From contig JAHWLC010000070.1 in assembly GCA_019347585.1 (NCBI GenBank), forward strand, positions 1-6,178: a DNA stretch of 6,178 nucleotides, in the 5' to 3' direction. Positions 1 through 5,551 of the stretch are shown here, one piece after another. Under the pieces are notes generated by a model. The model had not been told where the DNA came from. It did no database searches and saw nothing but the letters and a program-made list of their open reading frames with translations. Positions within the stretch are counted from its first letter, which is position 1, and each line of letters starts with the position of its first letter. This DNA comes from Actinomycetota bacterium (GTDB lineage: Bacteria; Actinomycetota; Acidimicrobiia; Spongiisociales; ZC4RG35). The translations under genes and the position numbers were made by a program.

Positions 1-249
1 GGCGTCCGCGTGCTCACCGATCGCCCCCAGAGCCATGGCCTCTATGCCCTTGTCGGGCTCGGTGACGAACTCATCGAGGAACAGCCTTCGCAGGGACTTG
101 GCGGACCGCGAATAACGGGCGAAGAGGGCCCCTTTCACCACTTCGGGGAGGTTGATCAGACCGAAGACTGGCCTGTCGGTGTTGGTGAAGAATCGTTCGA
201 GTACCGCCCGCTCGGCATCGGTGAATTGCTCGACGTGGTACTCGGTCAC
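1..249 (-). CDS. thyX: FAD-dependent thymidylate synthase (ThyX), N-terminal fragment
   Basis: ThyX makes dTMP from dUMP in the cytosol, with methylenetetrahydrofolate as carbon donor and FAD/NADPH as reductant; it replaces ThyA. I read 83 codons from a GTG at 249-247 to the left edge, without a stop, so the gene is cut by the window. The N-terminus begins MTEYHVEQFTDAERAVL. It then carries the conserved block NLPEVVKGALFARYSRS at about residues 34-50, followed by KSLRRLFLDEF at 51-61. From family memory this block typifies the long (about 500-residue) ThyX-like proteins of actinobacteria rather than the short ThyX of about 220-250 residues; the catalytic core lies outside the window. No Shine-Dalgarno precedes the GTG, and a TACAAT box lies 9 nt upstream, so translation may be leaderless or nearly so. 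The small membrane-protein gene diverges from it across 43 bp. The family call is fairly firm; whether the copy is catalytically active cannot be judged here. Confidence 0.8.
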   Translation of the reverse strand, partial: MTEYHVEQFTDAERAVLERFFTNTDRPVFGLINLPEVVKGALFARYSRSAKSLRRLFLDEFVTEPDKGIEAMALGAIGEHADA

Positions 250-258
250 GGGTGGGCG

Positions 259-264
259 ATTGTA
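259..264 (-). promoter_or_regulatory. Candidate -10 box for thyX
   Basis: On the minus strand these bases read TACAAT, a close match to the bacterial -10 consensus TATAAT, ending 9 nt before the GTG start of thyX. This would put the transcript start within a few bases of the start codon. No good -35 hexamer is visible 16-18 nt further upstream (CCGGGT or similar). It is a single-site pattern match in a 43-bp divergent gap, so it is tentative. Confidence 0.3.
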
Positions 265-292
265 TGCCGGTGCGGAACGGCACCCGGGTAGC

Positions 293-583
293 GTGTCGTT
301 TCTCTTGTCCGTGCTCTTCATCAGAATCGCGATACTCCTGCTCGGGGTGGTGGCGGTCGCCATCGCCACCGTGCCGCTGATCGTCCTCATCGATCTCCTC
401 GGTGGCGGGACCGGGCTCGGTCTCTGCCCCGACGGGCTCCAGCAGTGTGAGAAGCCCTACTCCACCGGGGCCGAGCTGATCGTCATCCTCAGCATCGGCC
501 TGTTCGCCGTGGTGGCCGGTATTCGCGTCCTCGCCAGGTTGGCGCGTCGGCTTCAGAACGAGTCCTATCAGGTGGTTCAGTGA
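293..583 (+). CDS. Small two-helix membrane protein, function unknown
   Basis: I do not recognise this 96-residue protein. Helix 1 spans roughly residues 5-35 (long and rich in Leu, Val, Ile and Ala). A Gly-rich linker leads to a short loop with two cysteines (C45 and C52, spaced C-x6-C, in CPDGLQQCE). Helix 2 spans about residues 61-83, followed by a basic tail (ARLARRLQN). By the positive-inside rule both ends should be cytoplasmic and the two-cysteine loop outside, where the cysteines could form a disulfide. The frame is open as far as an ATG at 152, but that part is antisense to thyX, so I start at GTG 293; TTG 305 and GTG 311 are in-frame alternatives. No strong ribosome site is visible. 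Its stop overlaps the convergent DMT gene by 7 bp. Third-position GC and the clean hydrophobic pattern support a real gene. Confidence 0.6.
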   Translation: MSFLLSVLFIRIAILLLGVVAVAIATVPLIVLIDLLGGGTGLGLCPDGLQQCEKPYSTGAELIVILSIGLFAVVAGIRVLARLARRLQNESYQVVQ

Positions 584-1461
584 GCAGGAGTCACCGACTC
601 GGCCGCAGCTGACGCTCGGTCCCTCTGACGGGTGACCGCGATGTAGATGGCGGCGACGATCAACCCCGCCCCGATCCAGCCGCCCAGGTCGAGCCGCTCC
701 CCGAGCACCACCCAGGCCGTGGCCACCGCGAACGCCGGCTCGGCAGCGAGGACCACGGCGGCGGTGGCGGCTCCGAGGATCGTCTGGGCCCAGATCTGGA
801 GGAGGAAGGCACCGGCCGAGACTCCCAGTCCGGTGAGGGCTATGGCCGCCCACACCGTCTCATCGGGCGTGGTGACGCCTTCCAACGCGAACGCGAGGGG
901 GAAGGAGAGTGCGGCGGTCACCGCGAGCTGGACGGTGGTGAAGGGGACCACCGGGTGGAGCCTGGCGTAACGGGAGAGGGCAACGATGTGAAGGGCGAAG
1001 GCGAAGGCGCAGCCCAGAGTGAGCAGGTCGCCGCGGCTCATGGCCACATCCCCGGTCCCGGTTACCAGCACCAGGCCCAGAAACGAGAAGGCCGCGGCTG
1101 CCACGACCCAGACACTGGGGCGGCGCCGCTGGAAGAGGGCGGCGAGGAACGGCGTCAGCACCACGTAGAGGCCGGTGATCAGAGCGGAGTTGGTGGCACT
1201 GGTGACCGAGAGGCCCGCCGTCTGCAGGGCGTAGCCGGCGAAGAGGGCGAGGCCGCAGAGCGAGCCGTGCGCCCAGATCGCCCTTCCCCGGGGAGCGGCG
1301 AAGAGGGCGAGGGCGAGAGCGCCGAGGAGAAAGCGCCATCCGACGAAGGTGAGTGGGCCGATGTCGACCAAGGCCGACTTGATGACGACGAAGGTGGCCC
1401 CGAAGAGAAACGAGGCTCCGAGCAGGGCGGCCACCGCTCGGCTGTTCCCGGTGCCTGTCAT
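577..1461 (-). CDS. EamA/DMT-family permease
   Basis: This 294-residue inner-membrane protein has the usual ten-helix drug/metabolite transporter layout: two EamA repeats, at about residues 9-135 and 146-277, with a short polar C-terminal tail. Family-typical stretches are GASFLFGATFVVIKSAL in helix 1, the ATNSALITGLYVVLTPFLAAL region at about 89-109, and AAEPAFAVATAWVVLGERL at 239-257. The last is the signature end of the second repeat, just before the GGWIGAGLIVAAIYIA helix. DMT permeases export or import metabolites, amino acids or drugs by secondary transport; the substrate cannot be inferred here. The ATG at 1461-1459 is chosen because it gives a complete first helix and normal length. 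Its leader on this strand is CT-rich with no Shine-Dalgarno. It diverges from nth across 44 bp and converges with the small membrane gene, overlapping it by 7 bp. The gene looks intact. Confidence 0.93.
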   Translation of the reverse strand: MTGTGNSRAVAALLGASFLFGATFVVIKSALVDIGPLTFVGWRFLLGALALALFAAPRGRAIWAHGSLCGLALFAGYALQTAGLSVTSATNSALITGLYVVLTPFLAALFQRRRPSVWVVAAAAFSFLGLVLVTGTGDVAMSRGDLLTLGCAFAFALHIVALSRYARLHPVVPFTTVQLAVTAALSFPLAFALEGVTTPDETVWAAIALTGLGVSAGAFLLQIWAQTILGAATAAVVLAAEPAFAVATAWVVLGERLDLGGWIGAGLIVAAIYIAVTRQRDRASAAAESVTPAH

Positions 1462-1473
1462 AGGAGGCGGAGG

Positions 1474-1479
1474 AGAGTA
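1474..1479 (-). promoter_or_regulatory. Weak candidate -10 box for the DMT gene
   Basis: On the minus strand this reads TACTCT, 12 nt before the ATG of the DMT permease. It is one of the few TAnnnT matches in the 44-bp divergent gap. No convincing -35 element is visible. Weak evidence only. Confidence 0.18.
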
Positions 1480-1490
1480 GACCCCGGCAA

Positions 1491-1496
1491 TACCAT
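1491..1496 (+). promoter_or_regulatory. Candidate -10 box for nth
   Basis: TACCAT ends 9 nt before the ATG of nth, the same distance as the TACAAT box has from the thyX start. The nth start has no plausible Shine-Dalgarno (only GGGCG directly before ATG), which fits a leaderless or very short-leader transcript. No clear -35 hexamer is present. Confidence 0.27.
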
Positions 1497-1505
1497 GCCC
1501 GGGCG

Positions 1506-2198
1506 ATGCCAGGACCGAGAGCAGACGGGACCACGCCCACGGCCTCCGAGCGGGGCAAGGCGCGAGCGGTCCTGAACCGGCTTCGCCAGCGCTATCCCGA
1601 CATCGGCACCGCCCTCGACTACGAGAGCCCCTGGCAGCTCCTCGTCGTCACCATCCTCTCGGCGCAGACCACCGACGAGAACGTGAACAAGGTGGCTCCT
1701 GCGCTCTTCGAGCGGTATCCGGAGCCGGCGGACCTGGCGGAGGCGGACCGCGAAGAAGTGGAGGGGATCGTCTATTCGACGGGCTTCTACCGCCAGAAGT
1801 CGGAGTCGATCATCCGGATGTCACAGGACATCGTCGACCATCACGGCGGCGAGGTGCCCAAGGACATGGACCACCTTGTCGAGCTGCGCGGGGTGGGGAG
1901 GAAGACCGCTTCTGTGGTGCTGGCCGAGGTCTGGGACGTGCCCGCCATCGCCGTCGACACCCATGTGAAGAGGGTCACCCGGCGGCTCGGCCTCACCGAG
2001 GAGGAGGACCCGGTGGCGATCGAGACCGACCTGCGCTCCCTCTACCCGCGAAAGGACTGGTCGGAGCTCTCGATGCGCTTCATCCAGTTCGGTAGGGACA
2101 TCTGCGAGGCGCGCAAACCTCTCTGCGGTGCGTGCGAGCTCTTCTCCCTCTGCGAGTGGCCCAACCGGTTCGAGCGGGCGGGGAAGACACCGGATTGA
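1506..2198 (+). CDS. nth: Endonuclease III (Nth), DNA glycosylase/AP lyase
   Basis: Endonuclease III removes oxidised pyrimidines from DNA and cleaves the abasic site, starting base-excision repair. The 230-residue protein has all expected parts. The N-terminal helical region includes LLVVTILSAQTTDENVN at about 45-61. The helix-hairpin-helix is LRGVGRKTA at 127-135, with K133 as the expected Schiff-base lysine. VDTHVKRVTRRLGL at 150-163 carries D151, the catalytic aspartate. The C-terminal [4Fe-4S] ligands C200, C207, C210 and C216 are spaced C-x6-C-x2-C-x5-C. The first 17 or so residues (rich in Gly, Thr, Pro and Arg) precede the conserved fold and look disordered. ATG 1506 is the only usable start, since an in-frame TAG lies at 1461 and no other start codon falls between. 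The last codons overlap the TTG start of the downstream MATE gene, implying one transcript and coupled translation. The gene appears intact and functional. Confidence 0.96.
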   Translation: MPGPRADGTTPTASERGKARAVLNRLRQRYPDIGTALDYESPWQLLVVTILSAQTTDENVNKVAPALFERYPEPADLAEADREEVEGIVYSTGFYRQKSESIIRMSQDIVDHHGGEVPKDMDHLVELRGVGRKTASVVLAEVWDVPAIAVDTHVKRVTRRLGLTEEEDPVAIETDLRSLYPRKDWSELSMRFIQFGRDICEARKPLCGACELFSLCEWPNRFERAGKTPD

Positions 2199-3502
2199 CC
2201 TTCCGGATCACCACCACAGACCGGGAGATCGCCGGGCTGGCTGTGCCCGCCCTGGGCAGCCTGGCCATCGACCCGCTACTCACTCTGGCCGACACCGCCT
2301 TCGTCGCTCGGCTGGGCACCACCGACCTGGCGGCACTGGGCGTGGACGCCGCCATCATCTCCTTCGCCTTCTTCGCCTTCAACTTCCTGGCCTTCGTGAC
2401 CACACCCCTGGTGGCCAAGGCTCTCGGCCGCGGGGAGGTCGCTCGAGCGCGGGGGATTGTGGGCACCGCACTGCTCCTCGCCGTCGCCCTCGGAATCCCG
2501 GTGACCCTCCTCGTCATCGCCCTCGCTCCGGCACTGGTCGATCTGATGGGGGCCCAGGCCGAGGTGGCGGGACCCGCCATCGACTATCTCAGGGTGAGGG
2601 CTCTGGCCACTACCGCGGTCCTGGTGGTCACCGCCGGCCACGGAACCTTCCGCGGGCACAAGGACACTCGCACCCCGCTGCTGGTCGCCTTCGGGGTCAA
2701 CCTGCTCAACCTCGCCCTCGACCCGCTGCTGATCTTCGGGGCGGGGCTCGGCCTGGAAGGGGCGGCGTGGGGCACGGTCGTCGCGCAATGGCTGGGCGCG
2801 GGATGGTTCCTGTGGCTCATCCGCTCACGAGGGATGGCAACCCGGCCCCGCCGGCTCGCCGAGACACTCCCGCTGCTGGCTACGCTCGGCAGCAACGGTG
2901 GGCTGCTCATGGTGCGCACCGGCTTCCTCCTCTTCGCCTTCACCTTCGCCGCCTCGTCGGCGGCCCGGCTGGGTGCGGTCGAGATCGCCGCCCACCAGCT
3001 CGTGGTGCAGCTCTTCTTCCTCTCCGCGATGGTCGCCGACTCGCTCGAGATCGCCGGCCAGGCCATGGTCGGCGAGGAGTCGGGGCGGGGGGACCGCCAA
3101 GCACTCGGAGCCCTCAACCGTCGACTCCTGGGCTGGGGTCTCGCCGCCGGGGTCGTCCTGATGGTCGCCGTCGGGCTGGGGCGAGTCGGGCTCCGATACC
3201 TCGCCAGCGACTCTGTCGTCGGCGACCTCGCGGTGTCGGCCGCCGGGATCGCCGCGTTGCTCGAGCCGATTGGAGCGCTCGTCTTCGTCGCCGATGGCAT
3301 CTTCGTGGGCATGCTCGCCCTCGGGTCGATGGCGTTGTCGACGGCGACCGGAGCGATCACCGCGATCACCCTGATGGCCTTCACTCCCATGGGCCAGTCC
3401 CTGCACGGGATTTGGTGGGCACTCGGCGTCTTCCTCGCCGTGAGAGGGCTCGTCTTCGTGGTCCGCTATCCGGCCTCTGCGGAGAGAGCAGTCAGGTCCT
3501 GA
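2195..3502 (+). CDS. DinF-like MATE family efflux transporter
   Basis: MATE proteins are inner-membrane, twelve-helix, Na+- or H+-coupled exporters of drugs and metabolites. The predicted 435-residue protein has two six-helix halves joined by a polar linker at about 211-222 (SRGMATRPRRLA). Diagnostic stretches are LADTAFVARLGTTDLAALGV at about 31-50 and GTFRGHKDTRTPLL at 150-163, the DinF-type version of the half-1 motif. In the second half, AAHQLVVQLFFLSAMVADSL (265-284) and IAGQAMVGEE (286-295) match the DinF subgroup. I place the start at TTG 2195, whose last two bases lie in the nth stop codon (TTGA). An in-frame ATG at 2132 would add 21 residues lying wholly within the nth Fe-S cluster coding region and is less likely. 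Length from TTG fits the family. A G-rich GGGCGGGGAAG a little upstream could bind ribosomes. The 3' end overlaps the convergent MFS gene by 37 bp. Substrate unknown. Confidence 0.9.
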   Translation: MTFRITTTDREIAGLAVPALGSLAIDPLLTLADTAFVARLGTTDLAALGVDAAIISFAFFAFNFLAFVTTPLVAKALGRGEVARARGIVGTALLLAVALGIPVTLLVIALAPALVDLMGAQAEVAGPAIDYLRVRALATTAVLVVTAGHGTFRGHKDTRTPLLVAFGVNLLNLALDPLLIFGAGLGLEGAAWGTVVAQWLGAGWFLWLIRSRGMATRPRRLAETLPLLATLGSNGGLLMVRTGFLLFAFTFAASSAARLGAVEIAAHQLVVQLFFLSAMVADSLEIAGQAMVGEESGRGDRQALGALNRRLLGWGLAAGVVLMVAVGLGRVGLRYLASDSVVGDLAVSAAGIAALLEPIGALVFVADGIFVGMLALGSMALSTATGAITAITLMAFTPMGQSLHGIWWALGVFLAVRGLVFVVRYPASAERAVRS

Positions 3503-4716
3503 CCCCGGGTCTCGGGAAGCAGAGCGGTGAGCGCGGCGGCGATGGCGACACCGACCCCGAGCATGAAGATCGTGTTGGACAGCCCCAGGGTGTCGATGGT
3601 GTAGATGCCGGAGATGAGGCCGAGCGCCGATCCCACCAGTGCGGCATTGGAGGCGGCGGTGTTGGCACTGGAGCGGAGACGGGTGGGGAACAGCTCGGCC
3701 CGGTGAGAGCCTCCGGCAGGGACGAATGCGAAGGTGCCGAAGGCGGACACCATGACGCCGACCACGATGAGGGGAATGGTGGTGGTCGAGTAGACGAGGA
3801 TCCCGCCGGCGAGGGCGAGAAGGAGGCTGAGGATCGAGGTACGGCGCCGCCCCCAGGCATCGGCGAAATGACCGCCGACGAAGAAGCCGACGCCGCCGAG
3901 CGTCCCCCCCAGGAGGAGGATGAGCACCGCGTCTCCGGTGCTCATCCCAACATCGGAGATCATGCGCTCGGTGGAGAAGGCGGCCCCGACGGCGCCGAAC
4001 GCCGAGGCGAGCAGGTTCACGGTGAGCACCGTCCAGAAGCGCGGTGCCCAGGGGCGGGACGCCAACAACTCCCTCCATTGGCCCCCCCGGGGGTGCTCCA
4101 TGGTGTACACCCTGGTCTCCGGGAGCCGCAGCGCGACGAGCGGGATCACCGCCAGCCCGACGCCGCTCAGGAGGTGGGGAATGCGCCAGGCCTCGCCCCC
4201 AGCGTCGGCGAGAGGAAGTGCTATCAGCGCCAGACCGCTGCCGAGGGACACCGCAGCCCCGTAGAAGGAGATCGAGTAGGCGCGCACCGGCGGGCTGGCA
4301 GTCTCGGCGAGGATCACCACCGCCAGCCCGGACACGGCCGCGGTGCCCGTGCGCAGCACGGCGTGGAGAGCTCCGAACTGCCAGGCCTCGGCGACGAGAC
4401 CGGCTCCGGCGCCGCCCACGACGACCAGGGTCATGGCGAGGAGAAAAGGACGGCGCCGTCCCCGGTGGTCGCCGAGCCATCCGATCCCCAAAGCGGCGAA
4501 GCCGGCGAGACGGGCCACCCCCAACATCAGGCTCATCTCACCCTCGGACAACCCGAGCCCGACCCGGGTGAAGGGGAGGCCGGCGCTGGCCTGGGACTGG
4601 GCGAACCCCTGCACCAGCCCCGCCAGCCACATGACGGCGACGATGCGGCGGTCGGTGTCGGTGAAGCTTCGCACCGGGAGCAGCGGCTCGAACACCCGGC
4701 GGAGCTCAGCTGGCAT
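3466..4716 (-). CDS. MFS transporter, sugar-porter-like
   Basis: This 416-residue inner-membrane protein has the twelve-helix major facilitator layout. The loop 2-3 signature is GIGWLGDHRGRRRP at 77-90 (D83 and the R87-R89 cluster). Its counterpart in the second half is GGHFADAWGRRRT at 281-293. LPETR follows helix 6 at 198-202, with a cytoplasmic central loop around 203-228. AELFPTRLRSSANTAASN at 340-357 and LPETRG at 400-405 after the last helix resemble the sugar-porter/aromatic-acid branch. Such carriers move small organic solutes by proton coupling; the substrate is not predictable here. ATG 4716 is chosen because it gives a normal cytoplasmic N-terminus of about 23 residues. A TAGCCT box lies exactly 6 nt before the ATG, the spacing expected of a leaderless mRNA, and no Shine-Dalgarno is present. 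It is convergent with the MATE gene (37-bp 3' overlap) and divergent from ccdA (64 bp). Confidence 0.92.
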   Translation of the reverse strand: MPAELRRVFEPLLPVRSFTDTDRRIVAVMWLAGLVQGFAQSQASAGLPFTRVGLGLSEGEMSLMLGVARLAGFAALGIGWLGDHRGRRRPFLLAMTLVVVGGAGAGLVAEAWQFGALHAVLRTGTAAVSGLAVVILAETASPPVRAYSISFYGAAVSLGSGLALIALPLADAGGEAWRIPHLLSGVGLAVIPLVALRLPETRVYTMEHPRGGQWRELLASRPWAPRFWTVLTVNLLASAFGAVGAAFSTERMISDVGMSTGDAVLILLLGGTLGGVGFFVGGHFADAWGRRRTSILSLLLALAGGILVYSTTTIPLIVVGVMVSAFGTFAFVPAGGSHRAELFPTRLRSSANTAASNAALVGSALGLISGIYTIDTLGLSNTIFMLGVGVAIAAALTALLPETRGQDLTALSAEAG

Positions 4717-4730
4717 TTAGCGAGGCTAAA
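4716..4730. promoter_or_regulatory. Perfect dyad TTTAGC-GAG-GCTAAA at the MFS start
   Basis: Six-base arms with a 3-nt centre are exactly complementary. The dyad covers the MFS start codon edge and its proposed -10 box, in the divergent gap shared with ccdA. Position and AT-richness against a GC-rich background suggest a possible operator. It could also be chance, since the arms are short. No T-tract follows, so it does not look like a terminator. Confidence 0.28.
4723..4728 (-). promoter_or_regulatory. Candidate leaderless -10 box for the MFS gene
   Basis: On the minus strand the order is TAGCCT, then CGCTAA, then ATG. TAnnnT with 6 nt to the start codon is the classic arrangement of actinobacterial leaderless promoters, where the A of ATG is the transcript start. 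A -35 hexamer is not obvious. The box lies inside the TTTAGC/GCTAAA dyad, so a protein bound there would block it. Confidence 0.4.
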
Positions 4731-4755
4731 CGGGAGACGTGGGAAAATCGGGGGG

Positions 4756-4772
4756 ATGACTCCCGCCGTCAT
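4756..4772. promoter_or_regulatory. Perfect dyad ATGAC-N7-GTCAT upstream of ccdA
   Basis: Five-base arms, exactly inverted, separated by TCCCGCC, lie 8 nt upstream of the ccdA ATG. It could be a regulator site or a small leader-RNA hairpin that hides the uORF start codon. Short arms make chance occurrence plausible. Confidence 0.2.
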
Positions 4773-4788
4773 GTTGCGAAATGTTTGA
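4756..4788 (+). other. Possible upstream ORF (leader peptide) of ccdA
   Basis: An ATG preceded directly by a run of six G opens a 10-codon frame, MTPAVMLRNV, ending in TGA at 4786-4788. Its stop lies 8 bases inside ccdA in another frame, so a ribosome terminating there would sit on the ccdA ATG at 4781. This geometry could couple ccdA translation to the leader, which matters because the ccdA ATG itself has no Shine-Dalgarno. The peptide shows no attenuator-like run of one amino acid. Such short frames arise easily by chance, so it is a hypothesis only. Confidence 0.2.
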
Positions 4789-5551
4789 GAACGCCGCCGA
4801 CAGCGTGTTCCTCGTACAGCTGGTGATCGCCTTCGGCGCGGGAATCATCTCGTTCGTCTCTCCCTGCGTCCTCCCCCTCCTCCCCGGCTATCTCTCGATG
4901 ATGTCGGGGTACTCGGCATCGCAACTGGAGTCGGGGGAGGTGTCGATAGGCCGGCTCACCCGGGTCATCCTCCTCTTCATCCTGGGCTTCACCATCGTCT
5001 TCGCAGCTATCGGAGCCACCGCCTCCACCCTGGGCCGCTTCCTCGCCCAGAACCTGGGGACGTTCACCCGGATCGCAGGTGCGTTCATCATCGTCTTTGG
5101 TGCGCTGATGGTGGCAATGGCGGTCTCCAACCGGGGCATCCTGGCCGGTTTCAACCAGGAGCGGCGGGTGGAGGTGAGGCCGTCGAGGCTGGGGCCTTGG
5201 GCCCCACCGGCGATGGGCGCCGCGTTCGCCTTCGGGTGGACCCCATGCATCGGCCCGGTGCTTGCCGTGATCATCGCCACCGCCTCTACCCAGGCCACCG
5301 TGGGCCGCGGTGTCGCCCTCCTCGTCTCCTACTCGCTGGGGCTTGGGGTCCCCTTCCTCCTGGCCGGTCTCGGGCTGTTCAAGTTCTTTGGCCGGGTCAA
5401 GCCGTATCTCAAGCCGATCAATATCGCCTCGGGAGTCCTCCTCGCCCTGTTCGGGCTGGTGATGGTGACCGGGCAACTCGACGTGCTGTCGGCGTGGATA
5501 TCCCGCTTCTTCATCGATGTGCCATTTCTCGAGGACCTGGCCACCGTGTGA
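4781..5551 (+). CDS. ccdA: Cytochrome c biogenesis protein CcdA (DsbD-type thiol-electron transporter)
   Basis: CcdA carries reducing electrons from cytoplasmic thioredoxin across the membrane to extracytoplasmic thiol proteins, for example for cytochrome c maturation. The 256-residue protein shows both redox motifs. SPCVLPLLPGYLS lies at 27-39 (C29) and GWTPCIGPVL at 152-161 (C156); in the family these two cysteines cycle as a transmembrane disulfide. Hydrophobic segments fall near residues 11-35, 60-82, 96-116, 145-169, 176-200 and 214-234, matching the six-helix fold. A cytoplasm-type basic loop spans about 117-138. There is no fused thioredoxin or periplasmic domain, and no resB or ccsA lies next to it within the window. 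ATG 4781 gives the usual short N-terminus before helix 1; GTG 4805 is a possible alternative. No Shine-Dalgarno is visible. The stop overlaps the ygfZ start as GTGA. It diverges from the MFS gene. Confidence 0.94.
   Translation: MFENAADSVFLVQLVIAFGAGIISFVSPCVLPLLPGYLSMMSGYSASQLESGEVSIGRLTRVILLFILGFTIVFAAIGATASTLGRFLAQNLGTFTRIAGAFIIVFGALMVAMAVSNRGILAGFNQERRVEVRPSRLGPWAPPAMGAAFAFGWTPCIGPVLAVIIATASTQATVGRGVALLVSYSLGLGVPFLLAGLGLFKFFGRVKPYLKPINIASGVLLALFGLVMVTGQLDVLSAWISRFFIDVPFLEDLATV

Noticed and set aside
152..292. N-terminal extension of the small membrane protein to the ATG at 152
   Set aside because: The extra 47 codons are antisense to conserved thyX codons and carry no hydrophobic or domain pattern.
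588..600. GAGTC-ACC-GACTC hairpin near the small gene/DMT 3' ends as a terminator
   Set aside because: The stem is only 5 bp with no T-tract on either strand, and it lies within the DMT coding sequence.
71..853. A 260-codon minus-strand open frame
   Set aside because: It crosses the real thyX and DMT genes in a wrong frame and the small gene antisense; its composition is Arg/Gly/His-rich and non-protein-like.
1238..1312. Repeated GCGAAGAGGGCGAG in the DMT gene
   Set aside because: Both copies encode similar Leu/Ala-Leu-Phe-Ala helix stretches on the minus strand; the repeat follows from codon bias in hydrophobic segments rather than a mobile or regulatory repeat.
1462..1467. AGGAGG on the plus strand as a ribosome binding site
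   Set aside because: It is 38 nt upstream of the nth ATG, with an in-frame TAG at 1461 and no start codon in the usable distance; on the other strand it reads CCTCCT and cannot serve the DMT gene.
2132..2194. Upstream ATG start for the MATE gene
   Set aside because: It would lie entirely within the nth codons for the [4Fe-4S] cluster and add a 21-residue tail not expected in MATE proteins; TTG 2195 gives normal length and a stop/start overlap.
2825..4480. A 551-codon minus-strand open frame
   Set aside because: It overlaps the MATE gene antisense and the MFS gene out of frame; the translation is Arg/Pro-rich and of low complexity, with no membrane or catalytic motifs.
2128..4788. A very long plus-strand open frame of 886 codons
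   Set aside because: It runs out of frame through the MATE gene and antisense through the MFS gene, and its product is rich in Arg, Gly, Pro and Glu with no domain pattern. This is typical of a GC-rich shadow frame. Only its last 10 codons are considered, as a possible ccdA leader.
4769..5476. A 235-codon minus-strand open frame opposite ccdA
   Set aside because: It is a charged, low-complexity translation antisense to a clearly recognised CcdA.
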